A stretch of DNA of 64,000 nucleotides, taken from contig OZ005659.1 of the NCBI GenBank assembly GCA_963930645.1, positions 166,319,034-166,383,033 on the forward strand, written 5' to 3'. The first letter of the stretch is position 1; each line of letters starts with the position of its first letter. The position numbers were made by a program, and so were the translations under genes. Below the pieces are notes generated by a model. It saw only the letters and a program-made list of their open reading frames with translations. It was not told where the DNA came from and made no database searches. Positions 11,801 to 22,012 of this stretch are shown piece after piece. The stretch is from Salticus scenicus. Its lineage: Eukaryota; Arthropoda; Arachnida; Araneae; Salticidae.

Positions 11801-14800
11801 GCGTCAAATATGGCACCTATGATTGGAATTCTAGGCGTCAAAATGAAAAAACTGGTCGCAAAATACGACTAATGACCGCTTATTTCTAACCCTGTTGGTT
11901 AGACATTAGACACTCAATATTGCAAGTTAAAGCTCTGTTTTAAATGAATCACATCAGCTTATAACTATAATAAAACAACAGTAGTGACAGTTTGCAAGGA
12001 AAGCAAACCTCACAATATTAGCTATTTAATTCTTAGTAAAGGATAGAAAAATATTCAATTATGTGTCTGTCGATAGGAGAAAGAAATAAAATAATTTAAA
12101 AATAATAATAATAATAATAATAATCTTCATAATTTATATATAATTAAGTTAAAAGAGAAGTTTTTTTTTATTTTGGTCAGGATTTTATCTTTGATGGTAA
12201 AAAGAATGAAAATAGAAAAACCTTGGAAATGTAAGTTCTTTTAACGAGAGTGTTGAGTCAATCATACTAGGACAGGCAAAAATGTTTTTAGGTTGAGCCC
12301 TGCCCATCCTGGCCTTCTCTAGCTGTCACTATGACAAATATCACATCCATTCTCCCTTTCTCTATATTAACATGCCAATAACTCTAAAATAACTAAGCAT
12401 TTTTCAATGTATATATTAAAAAGAAATCAGTTTTATAAATTTAAAATGAAATGTAATTTCTTTTCAAACTGTCTAACAGAAGCTGGAATCCGAGACTGCA
12501 TGAATTTATTGACTCTGGCTCAGACTCCACAGCAATGTTTATGATACTGATTTGAACATGACTGACTATTCTAATTAAAGAATTTCGTAAGTTATTTGAA
12601 ATTTAACAGTGGTACCATAGCAGAATTTAACAATATTTCTTATAAATCTGTATTATGGGGATGATTGCAACAAATTAACAAATTAGCATTATAAGGTACA
12701 TGTATGAGACTGCATGGTGGACAGCCTATTGGGTGGGACATTCACATTTTAGTCTGTCACTGTGCCAAGTGATCAATCAAATTCATTTATCTTAACATGA
12801 ATATAGTACACCCTGTTGTAGAAATTTGTTTAAAAAAAAAAAATTAAATATTTAAAAGCATGAAATCAAGTAATAAGCAGTTGTTGGAGAATTTTGTAGA
12901 ATGCAAATTAATGTGAAAGGAAAGAAGTTTTATGTAATAATAATAAAAGAAACAATGTCCAAAAAACTAATCTTTTAGATTAATTCACACTTACAAAAAG
13001 AAAACATATTCTTTTATTCTTCCTTTTTCCCCAACCCCAATATAGAGAAAAAGTTTACAAGTCAGGAAATATCATGATTAAAAACATGCTTTAATATTTA
13101 TCCACTTATTTAACATCAAAACATAGAAAAATTTATAAAAATAAATGTTTAAAAACTAGAAATTTATAATGATACTAACCAAAATCTGATCGGGTCAGAA
13201 TGCATTGCATAGGATGATCAGCATTGTGGCGAGTAGTAGATGCTCCAGCTTCATAACAAGTTGCACACAAATCATAATCGTAGCAAACAAGGCATTTATA
13301 GCGCTTTCCTCTAAAATTTCCTTTTAAGCAAGAATCACAACTGACACCTAAAAAATGAAAAATAATCCTAGTAATATTATACAATAATAACTAATATCAG
13401 TATTAAGTTAAATTTATGATTGAAATCCATGAACAAATTTCCCAAAGTAATGGCATTGTTTTGCATAGAACATTTCATTATCCACTCAATGCAGATAAGA
13501 GTTGAATTGAAAAATGTTTAATTTTCAAATTATTTTCAAGCAGATTATTTTCCAGCTAATATTCAGAAATTTAATGTTTCCTATTTCTCAACAACACTGG
13601 TGGATTTCTAAGTCTTAAGAAGAGTGGCAGAAACTGCTATTGTGACTGTAAAATGAAGACTATTCAAATTATGAAGACATCTATACTATATTAACAAATT
13701 ACAATACCGATTACTTAAATGATTATTATTTAATAACCACATGAATAATTTAAAATAAATAAATGCTTAAACAAAGTTTTTTTTTTTTTTTTAATTACTA
13801 TTATAAAGTAATAATTCAGCATGTTTATTGGAGTATACAAACATAAACACAACACACTAATCAGTGGATCTAAAGGGCAAAAATCAAGAAATTTTATTAG
13901 TAGCCAAAGCCATGACCAGTACTTATTTCATTAATGCCCATTTTTTAGAACTAATAGCCACTTTTCTTTAGTTTAAAAAGTCAAAATAAGTATGTCAATG
14001 ATATACAATAATGAAATAACTTATAACTAAAATGAAAATGATAAAAAACTGATGATGTTTGGAATAAGGGAGAAAGGAAGGAAATACATTTTTGAGAAAT
14101 TTTTAAGGAACAGCTGCTATTTATTAAGATAAAGTATTTAATCACCACTTTTGTTTCTTTAATGGTCCTGGGGGCCAGTGAAAATAAAATATTTAATCAT
14201 TACTTTTTTCCGTTAGTGGCCCAGTGCCTAGTGTTAATTTTGTCCTTTAGACAGCTGTCAAACACTTTGAAACTGTAGCATATTAAAAATCTACAAATAA
14301 GTGCTGACACACTATCTGCAATTTCTAAGAATGTCATAATAATTAAGTAAATACTAGGAAATCCATGCAAACTTTTCGCAATTTTCTTTTTTTTTTTTTT
14401 CTTTTATTTACCTTTCAAAATTTGAAACTTATAACTTAAGTCTTATACCATTTTCACCATCCAATTAAAATTTTAATTCACCAGAAGCCAAATTATTATT
14501 AGTTTTTGTGGGATAAAGTGCCAATGATAGTTAGACCAAATCATTCAAAGAAAAGTTTCAAAATAAAATTCATGTTTGAAGAGGAAGACCCAGTTTTCAT
14601 ACTTCCCCAGGCAAACTTTATTATTATTATTTATTCATTTTGGCATATTTTTTTGTTAAAAACACTTAGTACCTATTTTAATTACACTTTTTATTATTGC
14701 GTTTTTCACTCAATGTATGAAAAAATTCATATTTTCTTTACATCTTTAAAGTATTGCTGGATTTAAAATGACACTTGCAAGGATTGTGAAAACGCAACTT

Positions 14801-17800
14801 TTAAAAATAATATTTTTATAAAATGATCTAATCAGACATGACAAATGTCGCCATGTTTTCTTTCTTTCTTTTTCTTTAATTTTATTATATCACTGAACTG
14901 AGTCCACATGCTTAAATATTACTTGTATATTATTTTTTATCCTTGCGTATTTTATTGTCACTATCGTATCGTTTCTACAAAATATAATCGTAACTGGTCC
15001 ACGTAAGAGAAATATTATATAGATATATTTGAAACAAGCTCCCATCCCAAATCAATACGTCAATATAAAAAAATCCTCCTCTTTCTACACTTAAGGTTAG
15101 TACTTGACACCACTGAAAATTTCATATAAAAGCCAATATTTCCATTTAATTATTTTAAATTGAATTACATTACGTATGTCCAATAAAATATACATTCAGG
15201 CAACAATTCTTATGGTTTTTTATTATATTTCACAGATTTGAAATCTTTAAATTATGTTTTCTCAGTTTGCATTTTTTCTATTAATTCATGATATTCAAAA
15301 TGCTAAAACTTGATAGATATTTAAGAAAAGATTATGTATATATATTGGATGTTTAATAGAATCCACTTAAAAGAATTGGGGATAGATTTTGAAATTTATT
15401 AAATAGTTTTTTGGAAAAAATTAAAAAGTGAATGTCTATATAAAAATTGGGAGAGAAAAAAAAACATGATTTTTGTCATATTTTTATTTTTAATATCCTT
15501 TCTTTTAAAGATATTGCAAAATCAATTTCTAATTCTTTTATGAGGGTGGCCAAAATCTTTTCCAAATTCCCTGATTTTTCCCATGACTATTTTTCATCAT
15601 TTTCCCTAACTCACAATGTTTATTTTTATTAAAATCACAATCAACTGATTGGAAGAAAATCATATTTAATGAAATTTTATTTTTTCCAACTGAGTGAAAA
15701 TAATGCCTGGACCGGGAGTCGAACCTTGGATACAACAACAAGATCAAGTTTACTTACAAGATCAAGGCTCTACCAATTGAGCTATTGTGATTTTAATAAA
15801 AATCGTATTTCTTTCTCCCATTGTTTAATGGTGTTTTCCTTTACCTGCGGCTTATTTCTGTCGAGCTATCTAAATGATAGACCAGATGTTTCTGCCTAAA
15901 GGTTGTCTGAGTGAGTAATCCTGACCAGTTGTCGGCCTGGATAGCTCAATTGGTAGAGCCTTGACCTTGTAAATCAATGATCCGGGGTTCGACTCCCGGT
16001 CCAGGCATTATTTTCACTCAGTCGGAAAAAAAATAAAATTTCATTAAATATGATTTTCTTCCAATCAGTTGATTGTGATTTTAATAAAAATTGTATTTCT
16101 TTCTCCCATTGTTTAATGGTGTTTCTGTTTTCCTTTACCTGTGGCTTATTTCTGTCGAGCTATCTAAATGATAGACCAGATCAGGGCTTGCGCTGACCTT
16201 TTCAAAAGTGGGGTCCCAAGACCCCAATCACTATAAAAAATGTTGGTCAAGTTTTCGAAAAATGGGGACACCTTTCCCCCCCCCCTCGAAAAAACTTTTT
16301 TTTTTTCGAGGGGGGGGGACTTTTGCTAGAAGCCTTGCTTTGGGCCCCTGCTGCCCTCAGCAGCGTTTTCCTCCACTGTCTGTGTGTCTAATGCTTGCAA
16401 CAATGCCTTACTCATGGACTTCAATTTGGGTGCTAATTTGATGACAATCTTAAAATGGACAGTAGCCAAAAAAGTTGAAGTAGTAGCACTTTCACATTTA
16501 AATCACAATTACCTATGAACAACACTATACATACCATGCAAAATATTTATTGTCATTGTTTCCTACATTAATATTATATTTGATGTATCCTGTTGACCAT
16601 AAAATAACAATTTCCCGCTAAATATAGTATTACAATATGCTAAGAATGCTATTTCACCATGATTTAGACCAGGCCTGTCCAACCTGAAACTCTAGGTTGG
16701 CTGCACTGGAAATCTATTTTACACTGGCGGGCCACATTCAATAAATGCATGAACCATACACATATAGTCATTCTTTTTTCCAGTCAGTGCATGAGAATTT
16801 AAAACAGAAAATACATGTATTAAATATATTTTTATTCATAAAAGACTATAAAACAGTCAAACACTTATGACTATACATTCACATGTATAATCACATGTAT
16901 AATAGTAAGAATCATTTATGGATCTGATAATGTTTTATTAACATCAATGAGTGTGATACTTGTTTCTTTAGCTACTTTAATCGGTATTTTTATTAAAAAG
17001 TCAAAAACTAATTTCAGATGTTTTAACCGAAGACGCCAAATTCGAAAGTTCCTGAAGGCCACGGGGTTGGCCAGCCTTGATTTAGACAACTAAAATTTTT
17101 GTAGTTATTTCTCATAATAAATATTTTGATTGATTTACTTAAATATCAATTTGAATTAACAAAATATTCGTGCTCACCAGCATGCAAAGGCATGGATAGC
17201 TCGGAGTTGTGATTTATTTTTATTACATCATTATTATTTGTAATATTTTATACTTTATTATTATATATATATATATGCACTACTTGCCTTAAAATATCGC
17301 CCAGAAGGATCTATAAATTATAAATAAAGTTAATAAAATAAAAGTTATTATCCATAATTTAGAATAGTAAAGAAACACTATGCAGTTGTGAATATGACAT
17401 CATAGACAGTTTTTTGAACAACTTGACAGCAAAAATATAATATAATCCTTTCAGAGTTACATATATGAGTAGGTACTATAAAAAATTGCATGAATGCAAT
17501 TTTTACTAGTCAATAAATTGATATATTAATTCATAATAATCAAAAAATGATCACCAATTTGAACTGATTGTTTGCAAACATTTCTAAATTTTAAATCAGA
17601 CCTCTATTTTAAGAAATATAATTTCATTTTCTATCTTTCTTTCAGAAAATTGGTTCAGTGAAAGTTTTGTGACATTAAAGCAGGGGTGCAGAAAATGTTC
17701 AAACCTCGGAAATTTCCCCCAAAACACAGTATAAATTTCCCTCAATAATGCAAAAATCTACTTTGCTATACAAAGTCATTTGTGCTATGTAATAAATATT

Positions 17801-18254
17801 TAAGAGAATAAGTATACAGTGTAACATAAAAATATCGCTGTTAGTGTATAAGCACTTCAAAGTAGCAAATTGTTATTTTTGATTTCCATTTTTATTTTCT
17901 CTTAAAAAAAATATTCAAAATTTCCCCAGTCAGTTTAAATTTCCCCCGAACCTTGTTCGGGCGTTCGGACATATTCTGCACCCCTGCATTAAAGTTATTC
18001 TTTAGATGTATGCCTTTAAAACTGAATTAACAAGGAGTGCTAGTAATTCCCATGTTGCCATCACCTAGGAAGTTTTAAGAGATCAAACAGAGATTATATG
18101 ATGTTACTATCTAATACATTTTACCTAACAGTTAATCATTTTTATTGTTCTGAATGCAGCACCAAATCACTATTTATGAATAGTAATTTTCTAATAATTT
18201 TCTATATTTAAATAAATCATCACAGTCTGAATAGTAGTTTATATTTTCTCTACG

Positions 18255-18285
<31 letters not shown>

Positions 18286-20363
18286 TAGATAGATAGATAC
18301 TACTATTCATTGTAAATGGTGGTATTGTAAAACTAAGAAAAAATTTACACATTGACACCAAAATATACGAACGCAATCAGCTAGTTGACAAATAAATACT
18401 GTTCGGCTTGTTGAATATTCAACATTCGGCCAAAAATACTGGTGGACAAAATTAAGAGATGGAACAGTTATTTAGGAAAATGGTGTTCCATTGCTTAACT
18501 CTTTGACGCAGATGGGACACCGGTGTCCCTTTTGCTTATTTATTTTTTGACGCTCTTATTACAAATATTATTATTATATGATAGTTTTTTATTATAAAAG
18601 AGAGTCTAATAGTTACTATAAAAAATCTATTAGATTATCAGAGTAAATTTTTTACTAAAATAAAAATGTTAAATAAAAGTAGTTTGAAAAATTTTTATCA
18701 ACCAATTTCAAAAATTTATTTCTAATTAAATTTGATTATTTAAAAAAGATCAGTAATGAATTATTGCTACTCCTATATCTAAGTAATTGTAAATAAGTGC
18801 AATTTGTAAAAATATTTATTCATGGGACGCCCGTGTCCCATGATGAATTTACCTTTAACGCAGAAAGGAGCACCGGTGCCCCACTCTATATTTTAGAACC
18901 AAAATTAATTAAAATTTTAAATATAACATTTTTCACTTATTTAGATCTAAAATAACTTAAAACTATCAAAAAAGTGTAAAAATTATGTTTGATGAGAAAT
19001 CTGCTTCAAAGGGTTAATTTTGTCCACCAGTATAGTTAGCATTCAGTTTGCTACATATTCAGCTAAAACTGCTATTTGGTACATCTCTAATAACAAGCTC
19101 AACTTGTAAATTTGAGTTATGCTTGCAAAATTTTGGACATTATCTATACCTTTTGATTTTATAAGGTTTAATATATATAATCATGCTCACATCCTTACTA
19201 GTAGGGTATTCAAAATCAAATATGATTTCAGAGCAATTAATAGGGTATTTAAATATGATATAATTGGGTTAAAATCGTTCAAAAGCTAATTTGATGAAAA
19301 TAAATTTAAAATAATACAAAATAGAGCCTCTTCTAGATTAAAAATATTCCCTTTTACATACTTAGGTATATAAGTATTCATTTAATTATTAAAATTAGAT
19401 ATTAGAGTGACTGGCCAATTAAGTTATAGATGTATGTAAAAGAATACATCTAAAATGACATTTAAAATAATAACAAATTCCATTCAAGATTCATAGTACT
19501 GTTTCATTTAGGAAGAAAGCAAGCTGTACTATGCCAAATAAAAAAATAAAACAAAATCATTAAAGTAAGGAATATGGGTACAAAAATATTTTTCTAATTC
19601 AATGCAATTTTTATAAACTTTTACGCTGCCTGATTGATTTATTATTCTAAAAAAATCCTCGATTATTAGATTTTACGGGATAATTTCGACGAGAAAAACA
19701 TAATTTAGAAATTTAAATTTGCTGTAAACAGAGGAAGTTTAATGAATAAATTTTATTTGTCAATATTAAAAATAAAGCAATGATTCGAAAATCACCTTTT
19801 GCATACATTCAAATTTACAAAAACACAATATAATAAAGCACGTAAATAGCACACAGCTGAGAATGACTTTGCAAAAAAAAAAAATCAGATTATGTTTGAG
19901 ATCAGAATTATTGATTTGTAAACATTTACGATCGGAATCAAGATTACAAAATTAATAACTCACGAAAATGCAAACGGTCACAAACGATACTTATCGGATG
20001 AAACTTAAGAAAAATTATAATTGGTCCATTTAATTACATCAGCAATATACAAACAAATCGTCAATGAATACTAAAAGCTATATGTTATGTAATAATACGA
20101 CATAAAAAGACTTTAAAGATGCTTAAAAGATATAACTATAAAATGCATAAAAGCAGAATAGTATTTTCTTAATTCTATTCTACAAACAAAGTAAAAACAG
20201 TTAATTAGAGATCCACAGTGATAACAGGTAAATAAAATTAGGCTTAGCAATATTCGTCTCTTTTTTAGCATTGGGGCTTTTTAAAAAATATATACTTTTA
20301 AGTAGGATAGTAAGTATTAAAAGATATTTAAATTAATATTCACTCACCTTCATGACGAGACAT
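23..20363 (-). CDS. KCMF1: KCMF1 E3 ubiquitin ligase, five 5' coding exons (gene continues past position 1)
   Basis: Joining 20348-20363, 13180-13347, 9289-9428, 2998-3096 and 23-179 on the minus strand gives 193 residues starting MSRHEG, the N-terminal half of an animal KCMF1 (about 380 residues). A ZZ zinc finger occupies residues 6-55 with ligands C9, C12, C24, C27, C33, C36, H46 and H50. A C2H2 finger follows (C80, C83, H96, H101), then a second Cys/His cluster (C110, C113, H131, H136). Known family role: RING-less E3 ligase working with UBR4 in N-degron and stress-related ubiquitination. Introns 1-3 are GT-AG, of 7000, 3751 and 6192 bp. Intron 4 is AT-AC. Reading phase is kept across every junction. 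The C-terminal half lies beyond position 1. The introns are filled with transposons but no coding exon is damaged, so the gene is probably functional. Confidence 0.95.
198..1091. other. KCMF1: AT-rich intron sequence, no feature recognised
   Basis: This part of KCMF1 intron 4 is simple AT-rich sequence. No convincing open frame, inverted repeat or known motif was seen apart from the branch site at its left edge. Confidence 0.6.
1192..1231 (-). ncRNA. Hammerhead ribozyme motif (Penelope-like element)
   Basis: The minus strand reads stem I GACA, core CTGAGGA, a 6 bp stem II (GGCTAG/CTAGCC) with a TGTT loop, core GAAA, a two-base palindromic stem III (CG), cleavage triplet ending UC, and stem I TGTT. 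All invariant core bases are present; only the freely variable U7 differs. The tiny self-complementary stem III is the form known from Penelope-like elements, which usually act as dimers. It lies 41 bases after the stop codon. Confidence 0.8.
1273..1953 (-). pseudogene. Penelope-like RT/GIY-YIG polyprotein remnant
   Basis: Two frames joined by a shift in the poly-G/C tract near 1590 give a Penelope-like C-terminus. HLSHKLAVIRTLLH and NGYPTRFIKRIY are typical of the region after the reverse transcriptase. YYKGISENFAKLLK and LKPAVP form the linker. GVIYCIPC and STYFGETGRTGEIRLKEH form the endonuclease core, a GIY-YIG variant reading YFG. The stop codon is at 1273-1275. The shift and the truncation make it non-functional. 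Confidence 0.85.
2346..2912. mobile_element. TTAA-type MITE (piggyBac/Kolobok-like)
   Basis: The element is flanked by TTAA at 2342-2345 and 2913-2916 and has imperfect inverted ends, CCCATTAGATGCCA and CCCATTAAACACCA. It has no coding capacity. Inside lies a poly-T-flanked hairpin at 2500-2553. Confidence 0.6.
2500..2553. repeat. Poly-T-flanked hairpin
   Basis: AAGGAATTTCTTTACGA at 2501-2517 is complementary to TCGTAAAGAAATTCTT at 2537-2552 across a 19-base loop, with long T runs on both sides. It is probably a derived part of the surrounding MITE. Confidence 0.7.
2998..3096 (-). CDS. KCMF1: KCMF1 coding exon 4
   Basis: This 33-codon exon follows a TTCTTCACAG acceptor and encodes VCPVCASQPGGEPNHMTEDF and on to HRNRDI, matching the conserved second Cys/His cluster of KCMF1. 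No GT donor exists at its end. The exon stops at codon ATA, directly before ATATCCTTTC, a U12-type AT donor. Confidence 0.93.
3843..4325 (+). pseudogene. Tc1-like transposase remnant
   Basis: Reading across several shifts and stops, the plus strand preserves landmarks of a Tc1-family DDE transposase: DEK and LDGPD at the first aspartate, GGSVIVWAAIS-like sequence, QQDNAPSYTSKLTRVA around the second aspartate, and PSQSPDLNA before the third acidic site, where the usual IEN is lost. At least eight stops or shifts make it a dead fragment, older than the other Tc1 copy in the window. No terminal repeats were found. Confidence 0.75.
4325..5005 (+). repeat. Helentron/DINE-like repeat, 5'-shortened copy
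   Basis: This segment aligns by eye with 26455-27290: the shared blocks include TCACAATCA, CTCATTATGT, CTATACTGCCA, GCCACCT and a 3' end of the form ATCCTTTCTTCATATATAGAAAG. The terminal hairpin is degenerate. Confidence 0.6.
5056..5945 (+). repeat. Helentron/DINE-like repeat with terminal hairpin
   Basis: It begins with a small palindrome, TGTTGTGGCCACCACAA, and ends with a hairpin of the form CTTTCTTCTATTGAATATAAAAGAAAG. It holds two internal units of about 250 bp (each with GCACCACCTATTGG-like and TTCCTGAGAT-like blocks) and a short CA/GA microsatellite at 5775-5820 before the 3' module ACATTTTCTAAAAATGGT. It is homologous to 26118-27290. Classification as Helentron-related rests on structure only. 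Confidence 0.6.
6928..8436 (-). pseudogene. Tc1 (Tcb1-like) transposase, inactivated
   Basis: The N-terminus MPLRRFRRQYEQLSQFERGR starts at 8436 and is cut by a 469 bp hAT MITE within the helix-turn-helix, then resumes as AGWSARQVARQLGHS. Frameshifts follow around 7610-7760. From 7605 the frame is open to the stop at 6928 except for a TGA at about 7379, a CGA-to-TGA change. Catalytic triad: D in FSDESRF is kept, the second Asp is Asn (QQNNARPH instead of QQDNARPH), and the Glu in SPIEHIW is kept. The C-terminus is intact. The protein cannot be active. Confidence 0.9.
7882..8350. mobile_element. hAT-type MITE nested in the Tc1 transposase
   Basis: The 8 bp target duplication CACCCAGC is present at 7874-7881 and 8351-8358. 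The inverted ends read CAGTAGTGGCACCA and CAGGGGTGGTGCCA, typical of hAT elements. Removing the insertion restores the Tc1 codons around EAGW. The interior includes a segment similar to the 3' module of the repeats at 5800 and 27160, plus G/C homopolymer runs. Confidence 0.9.
8669..8835. repeat. (TA)n, poly-T, poly-G and poly-A tracts
   Basis: A (TA)n tract to about 8701 is followed by T, G and A homopolymers near 8710-8740 and 8802-8832. The TA tract supplied the Tc1 target site. Confidence 0.8.
9289..9428 (-). CDS. KCMF1: KCMF1 coding exon 3 (C2H2 finger)
   Basis: This 140 bp exon has a TTTTTTTAG acceptor and a GTAAGT donor. It encodes DLYYGGEAASVEHPQSF followed by a C-x2-C-x12-H-x4-H finger (FTCPFCG to AAEH). 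It joins exon 2 in phase 1 and ends in phase 0. Confidence 0.95.
9943..10432. mobile_element. TTAA-type MITE
   Basis: TTAA flanks both ends (9939-9942 and 10433-10436). The inverted ends are CCTTTTACACGCC and CCTTTTATGTGCC. No coding sequence is seen. It lies in intron 2's left neighbour region, KCMF1 intron 2 (9429-13179). Confidence 0.7.
10437..11310. other. KCMF1: Intron sequence of higher complexity, unidentified
   Basis: Between 10480 and 10970 base composition is closer to 40% GC than the surrounding intron, with short open frames on both strands (65 and 71 codons) that resemble no protein I recognise. No splice signals consistent with KCMF1 were found. It may be an old repeat fragment. 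Confidence 0.4.
11319..11894. mobile_element. hAT-type MITE
   Basis: The 8 bp duplication TTGGTTAG occurs at 11311-11318 and 11895-11902. The inverted ends are CAGTGTTAGAAATAAG and CAGGGTTAGAAATAAG. The interior has repeated AGGCGYCAAAAT-like blocks near each end and no open frame. Confidence 0.88.
11903..13179. other. KCMF1: AT-rich intron, no feature recognised
   Basis: The remainder of KCMF1 intron 2 contains an (AAT)n run at about 12097-12124 and otherwise plain AT-rich sequence. Confidence 0.5.
13180..13347 (-). CDS. KCMF1: KCMF1 coding exon 2 (ZZ finger)
   Basis: This 168 bp exon lies between a TTTTTAG acceptor and a GTTAGT donor. It encodes Gly6 to Phe61, including all eight zinc ligands of the ZZ domain and the motif DHPMQCILTR, which is nearly invariant in KCMF1 proteins. 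The phase is 1 at both ends. Confidence 0.96.
13348..15620. other. KCMF1: AT-rich intron, no feature recognised
   Basis: This part of KCMF1 intron 1 shows homopolymer runs and one 86-codon frame at 14506-14766 that resembles no known family. No mobile-element ends were delimited. Confidence 0.5.
15704..15786 (-). pseudogene. Broken tRNA-Thr copy
   Basis: The minus strand keeps the D-arm and the T-arm side of the same tRNA-Thr found nearby. It has an insertion around 15728-15742 and has lost the 5' half of the acceptor stem, so no cloverleaf can form. Confidence 0.8.
15935..16007 (+). tRNA. tRNA-Thr(TGT)
   Basis: The 73-base sequence folds into a cloverleaf: acceptor GCCTGGA/TCCAGGC, D-stem GCTC/GAGC, anticodon loop CTTGTAA with anticodon TGT, and T-loop TTCGACT. 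Internal promoters fit well (A box TAGCTCAATTGG, B box GGTTCGACTCC) and TTTT follows. Two blemishes are seen: a G-G opposition in the T-stem, shared with all copies here, and a C-A opposition closing the anticodon stem, unique to this copy. It may be a pseudogene-in-progress or a tRNA-derived repeat. Confidence 0.75.
16670..17079. mobile_element. hAT-type MITE
   Basis: The 8 bp duplication ATTTAGAC lies at 16662-16669 and 17080-17087. The inverted ends are CAGGCCTGTCCAACC and CAAGGCTGGCCAACC. It is 410 bp without coding capacity. Confidence 0.92.
17681..17986. mobile_element. hAT-type MITE
   Basis: The 8 bp duplication CATTAAAG lies at 17673-17680 and 17987-17994. The inverted ends share CAGGGGTGCAGAA. 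The element is 306 bp, with several AAATTTCCCC-like blocks inside. Confidence 0.93.
18439..19030. mobile_element. TA-flanked Tc1/mariner-type MITE
   Basis: Inverted ends CTGGTGGACAAAATTAA lie at both sides, flanked by TA (18437-18438 and 19031-19032). Only about 75 bp belongs to this element; the rest is the nested TTAA element 18499-19013. Confidence 0.8.
18499..19013. mobile_element. TTAA-type MITE with GC-rich palindromes
   Basis: TTAA flanks (18495-18498 and 19014-19017) and inverted ends CTCTTTGACGCAG and CCCTTTGAAGCAG delimit a 515 bp element. It contains the repeated motif GGGACACCGGTGTCCC and the variants GGGACGCCCGTGTCCC and AGCACCGGTGCCCC, each close to a perfect palindrome. Confidence 0.8.
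19033..20340. other. KCMF1: AT-rich intron, no feature recognised
   Basis: The last 1.3 kb before KCMF1 exon 1 holds no recognisable element. Confidence 0.5.
20348..20363 (-). CDS. KCMF1: KCMF1 coding exon 1
   Basis: The exon reads ATG TCT CGT CAT GAA G and is followed by a GTGAGT donor. It encodes MSRHE plus the first base of Gly6. It is too short to be found as an open frame and was identified because MSRHEG is the conserved start of KCMF1. The next exon supplies the remaining two bases of the Gly codon in phase. Confidence 0.92.
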
Positions 20364-20600
20364 TACTAATATTCGGTATAAGTCGAATGCCACGTCAAGA
20401 TAAAATAAGTTTATTTAGTTTACAAACTTAAGTACTATATATTTTGATGCAATTCATAAACTATTAAAATTGAGGAACACTTTTTAAACTGAAATTCTCC
20501 ACCAAAACTGATAAAAAACATTAGAAATCGCCCATATAAATTCTATCTCCTGCGCAGTTTCAGTCACCCCAATATCCGGCATATTGGTTGAAAACAAGTA
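20364..20600 (-). promoter_or_regulatory. KCMF1: Presumed 5' UTR and promoter of KCMF1
   Basis: The 240 bases upstream of the KCMF1 start are less repetitive than their surroundings and hold several CpG sites. A TATCAGTTT initiator-like stretch lies near 20510. No upstream ATG in frame extends the protein. The transcription start and any 5' untranslated exon cannot be fixed from sequence alone. Confidence 0.35.
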
Positions 20601-21371
20601 GAGATTAAAATAGTCATTGCCAGATTCTTAATTTCATAACAACCTTGCCATATAAAGGTAAAGTCGAGCAAATTAATAAGCATTCATAAAAGCGAGATAC
20701 CTTTTCTCAAAATATAATCAGTTTAACGGTTAAATTACTGCTCAAGGGAATATCTTCATAAAATTTCACTTCAGTTTATGAAAAATGGAATGAGTAAGCC
20801 GTAAATTAATATCTTGCACGAATTGACCTCTTCAACTCAACATAAGTTTAGCAGACTTTTCTTTTTTCATTACTTTTGGTTTTCATTTGCAATATGCTGT
20901 ACGCCGTTTATCGATAGTTAATGTAATGTAATTATTTTATATAAAAAGCTTATAAAATAAAAAGTGTGAGCTTATAACCATAGACAAGAAGTATATACTT
21001 GTATAGTGATATATCATATATAATACAATTTAAAAAGTATTTTCATCAGTGAGAAAGCAATGATTTGAGCGATTTTAAAAGTAGCCTGTACAGTGTTTAT
21101 ATATTATACACTTGAAAACACATTTTCAAGCATTTCCTGCAATGATAGAACCTACAATGTATCTGAATTCTTTGTGGTATCTTGCACAAAAGGTATTAAT
21201 GCTGTTCATACCCGTTTCTACAGAAGACACGCTTTTCTGCATATGATATTTCTTTATATTTAGTGCAATATACGGATGTTATGTTCAGGACACTTAGAGC
21301 TCATTCCTCGGGCACAAAATTTCTAAGGGGCAGAATAATTTAATATTTTACTGACAGTTAAAAAAATTTCA

Positions 21372-21403
<32 letters not shown>

Positions 21404-21930
21404 TTAGTTGTCTATCATTTGTATAAAAAATTAAAAAAAAAAATCATTAGGAGTAAATTTATTTTTGTGGCCAAAAATAGAAAAATATTTATCTTTCACC
21501 AAGTATTTTTTTTTTTTTTTCTGCCAGCATGTTTGCTGCTAAAGTTTGTATCAAATCAAAATAGAAACCGACGAAAAAATATCATTATATGTACTTTTTT
21601 TTTCTACAAGCCAAATAAAATATTTTCATCAACTTCAGGTTATAGGGGGAGGGAGAGCATGCCTCTTAGACTTTCATTCGCTATGGCCTATGTACCTGAC
21701 AGTTTTTTAAAATTTTTCCCGCTCTAAGGGGAGACGAAAATTTTAAAGTGCACTAGGCACAAAAACTTGCTAGTCGGGCTCTGGTTATGCTCTTATAAAA
21801 ATTCCTCTCATAAGCATTAATATTGGAATTTTTCTATGTGTCCTCATCCTATATTATCCTATACACCAAGAGTGCAAGAGTTTTCGTTTCAAGATGGAAC
21901 TATAACAATATTTTTATCAGTAATTTCTAT
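20600..21930. other. Intergenic sequence, no feature recognised
   Basis: The start of the region between the divergent genes KCMF1 and UVSSA has poly-T tracts at 21372-21400 and 21508-21522 and no supported gene. Confidence 0.5.
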
Positions 21931-22012
21931 CATACGCAGTGCGTCAAATAAGTTTTAAGACTGGGTCTGTAAAAAGAAATGGAAACAAGAAATTAATACC
22001 TATTTTGGTTTT

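Larger units (their letters stand above)
15626..16182. repeat. tRNA-Thr-carrying repeat units in mixed orientation
   Basis: A 288 bp spacing separates two direct copies of a flank (15787-15890 and 16074-16182: TCTTTCTCCCATTGTTTAAT, CTGTCGAGCTATC). Between and around them sit one plus-strand tRNA-Thr and one broken minus-strand copy. The outer arms at 15626-15703 and 16008-16073 are inverted repeats of each other (CACTCAGT and TTTCATTAAATATGATT blocks). The same unit recurs at 50655-51000. Confidence 0.8.
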
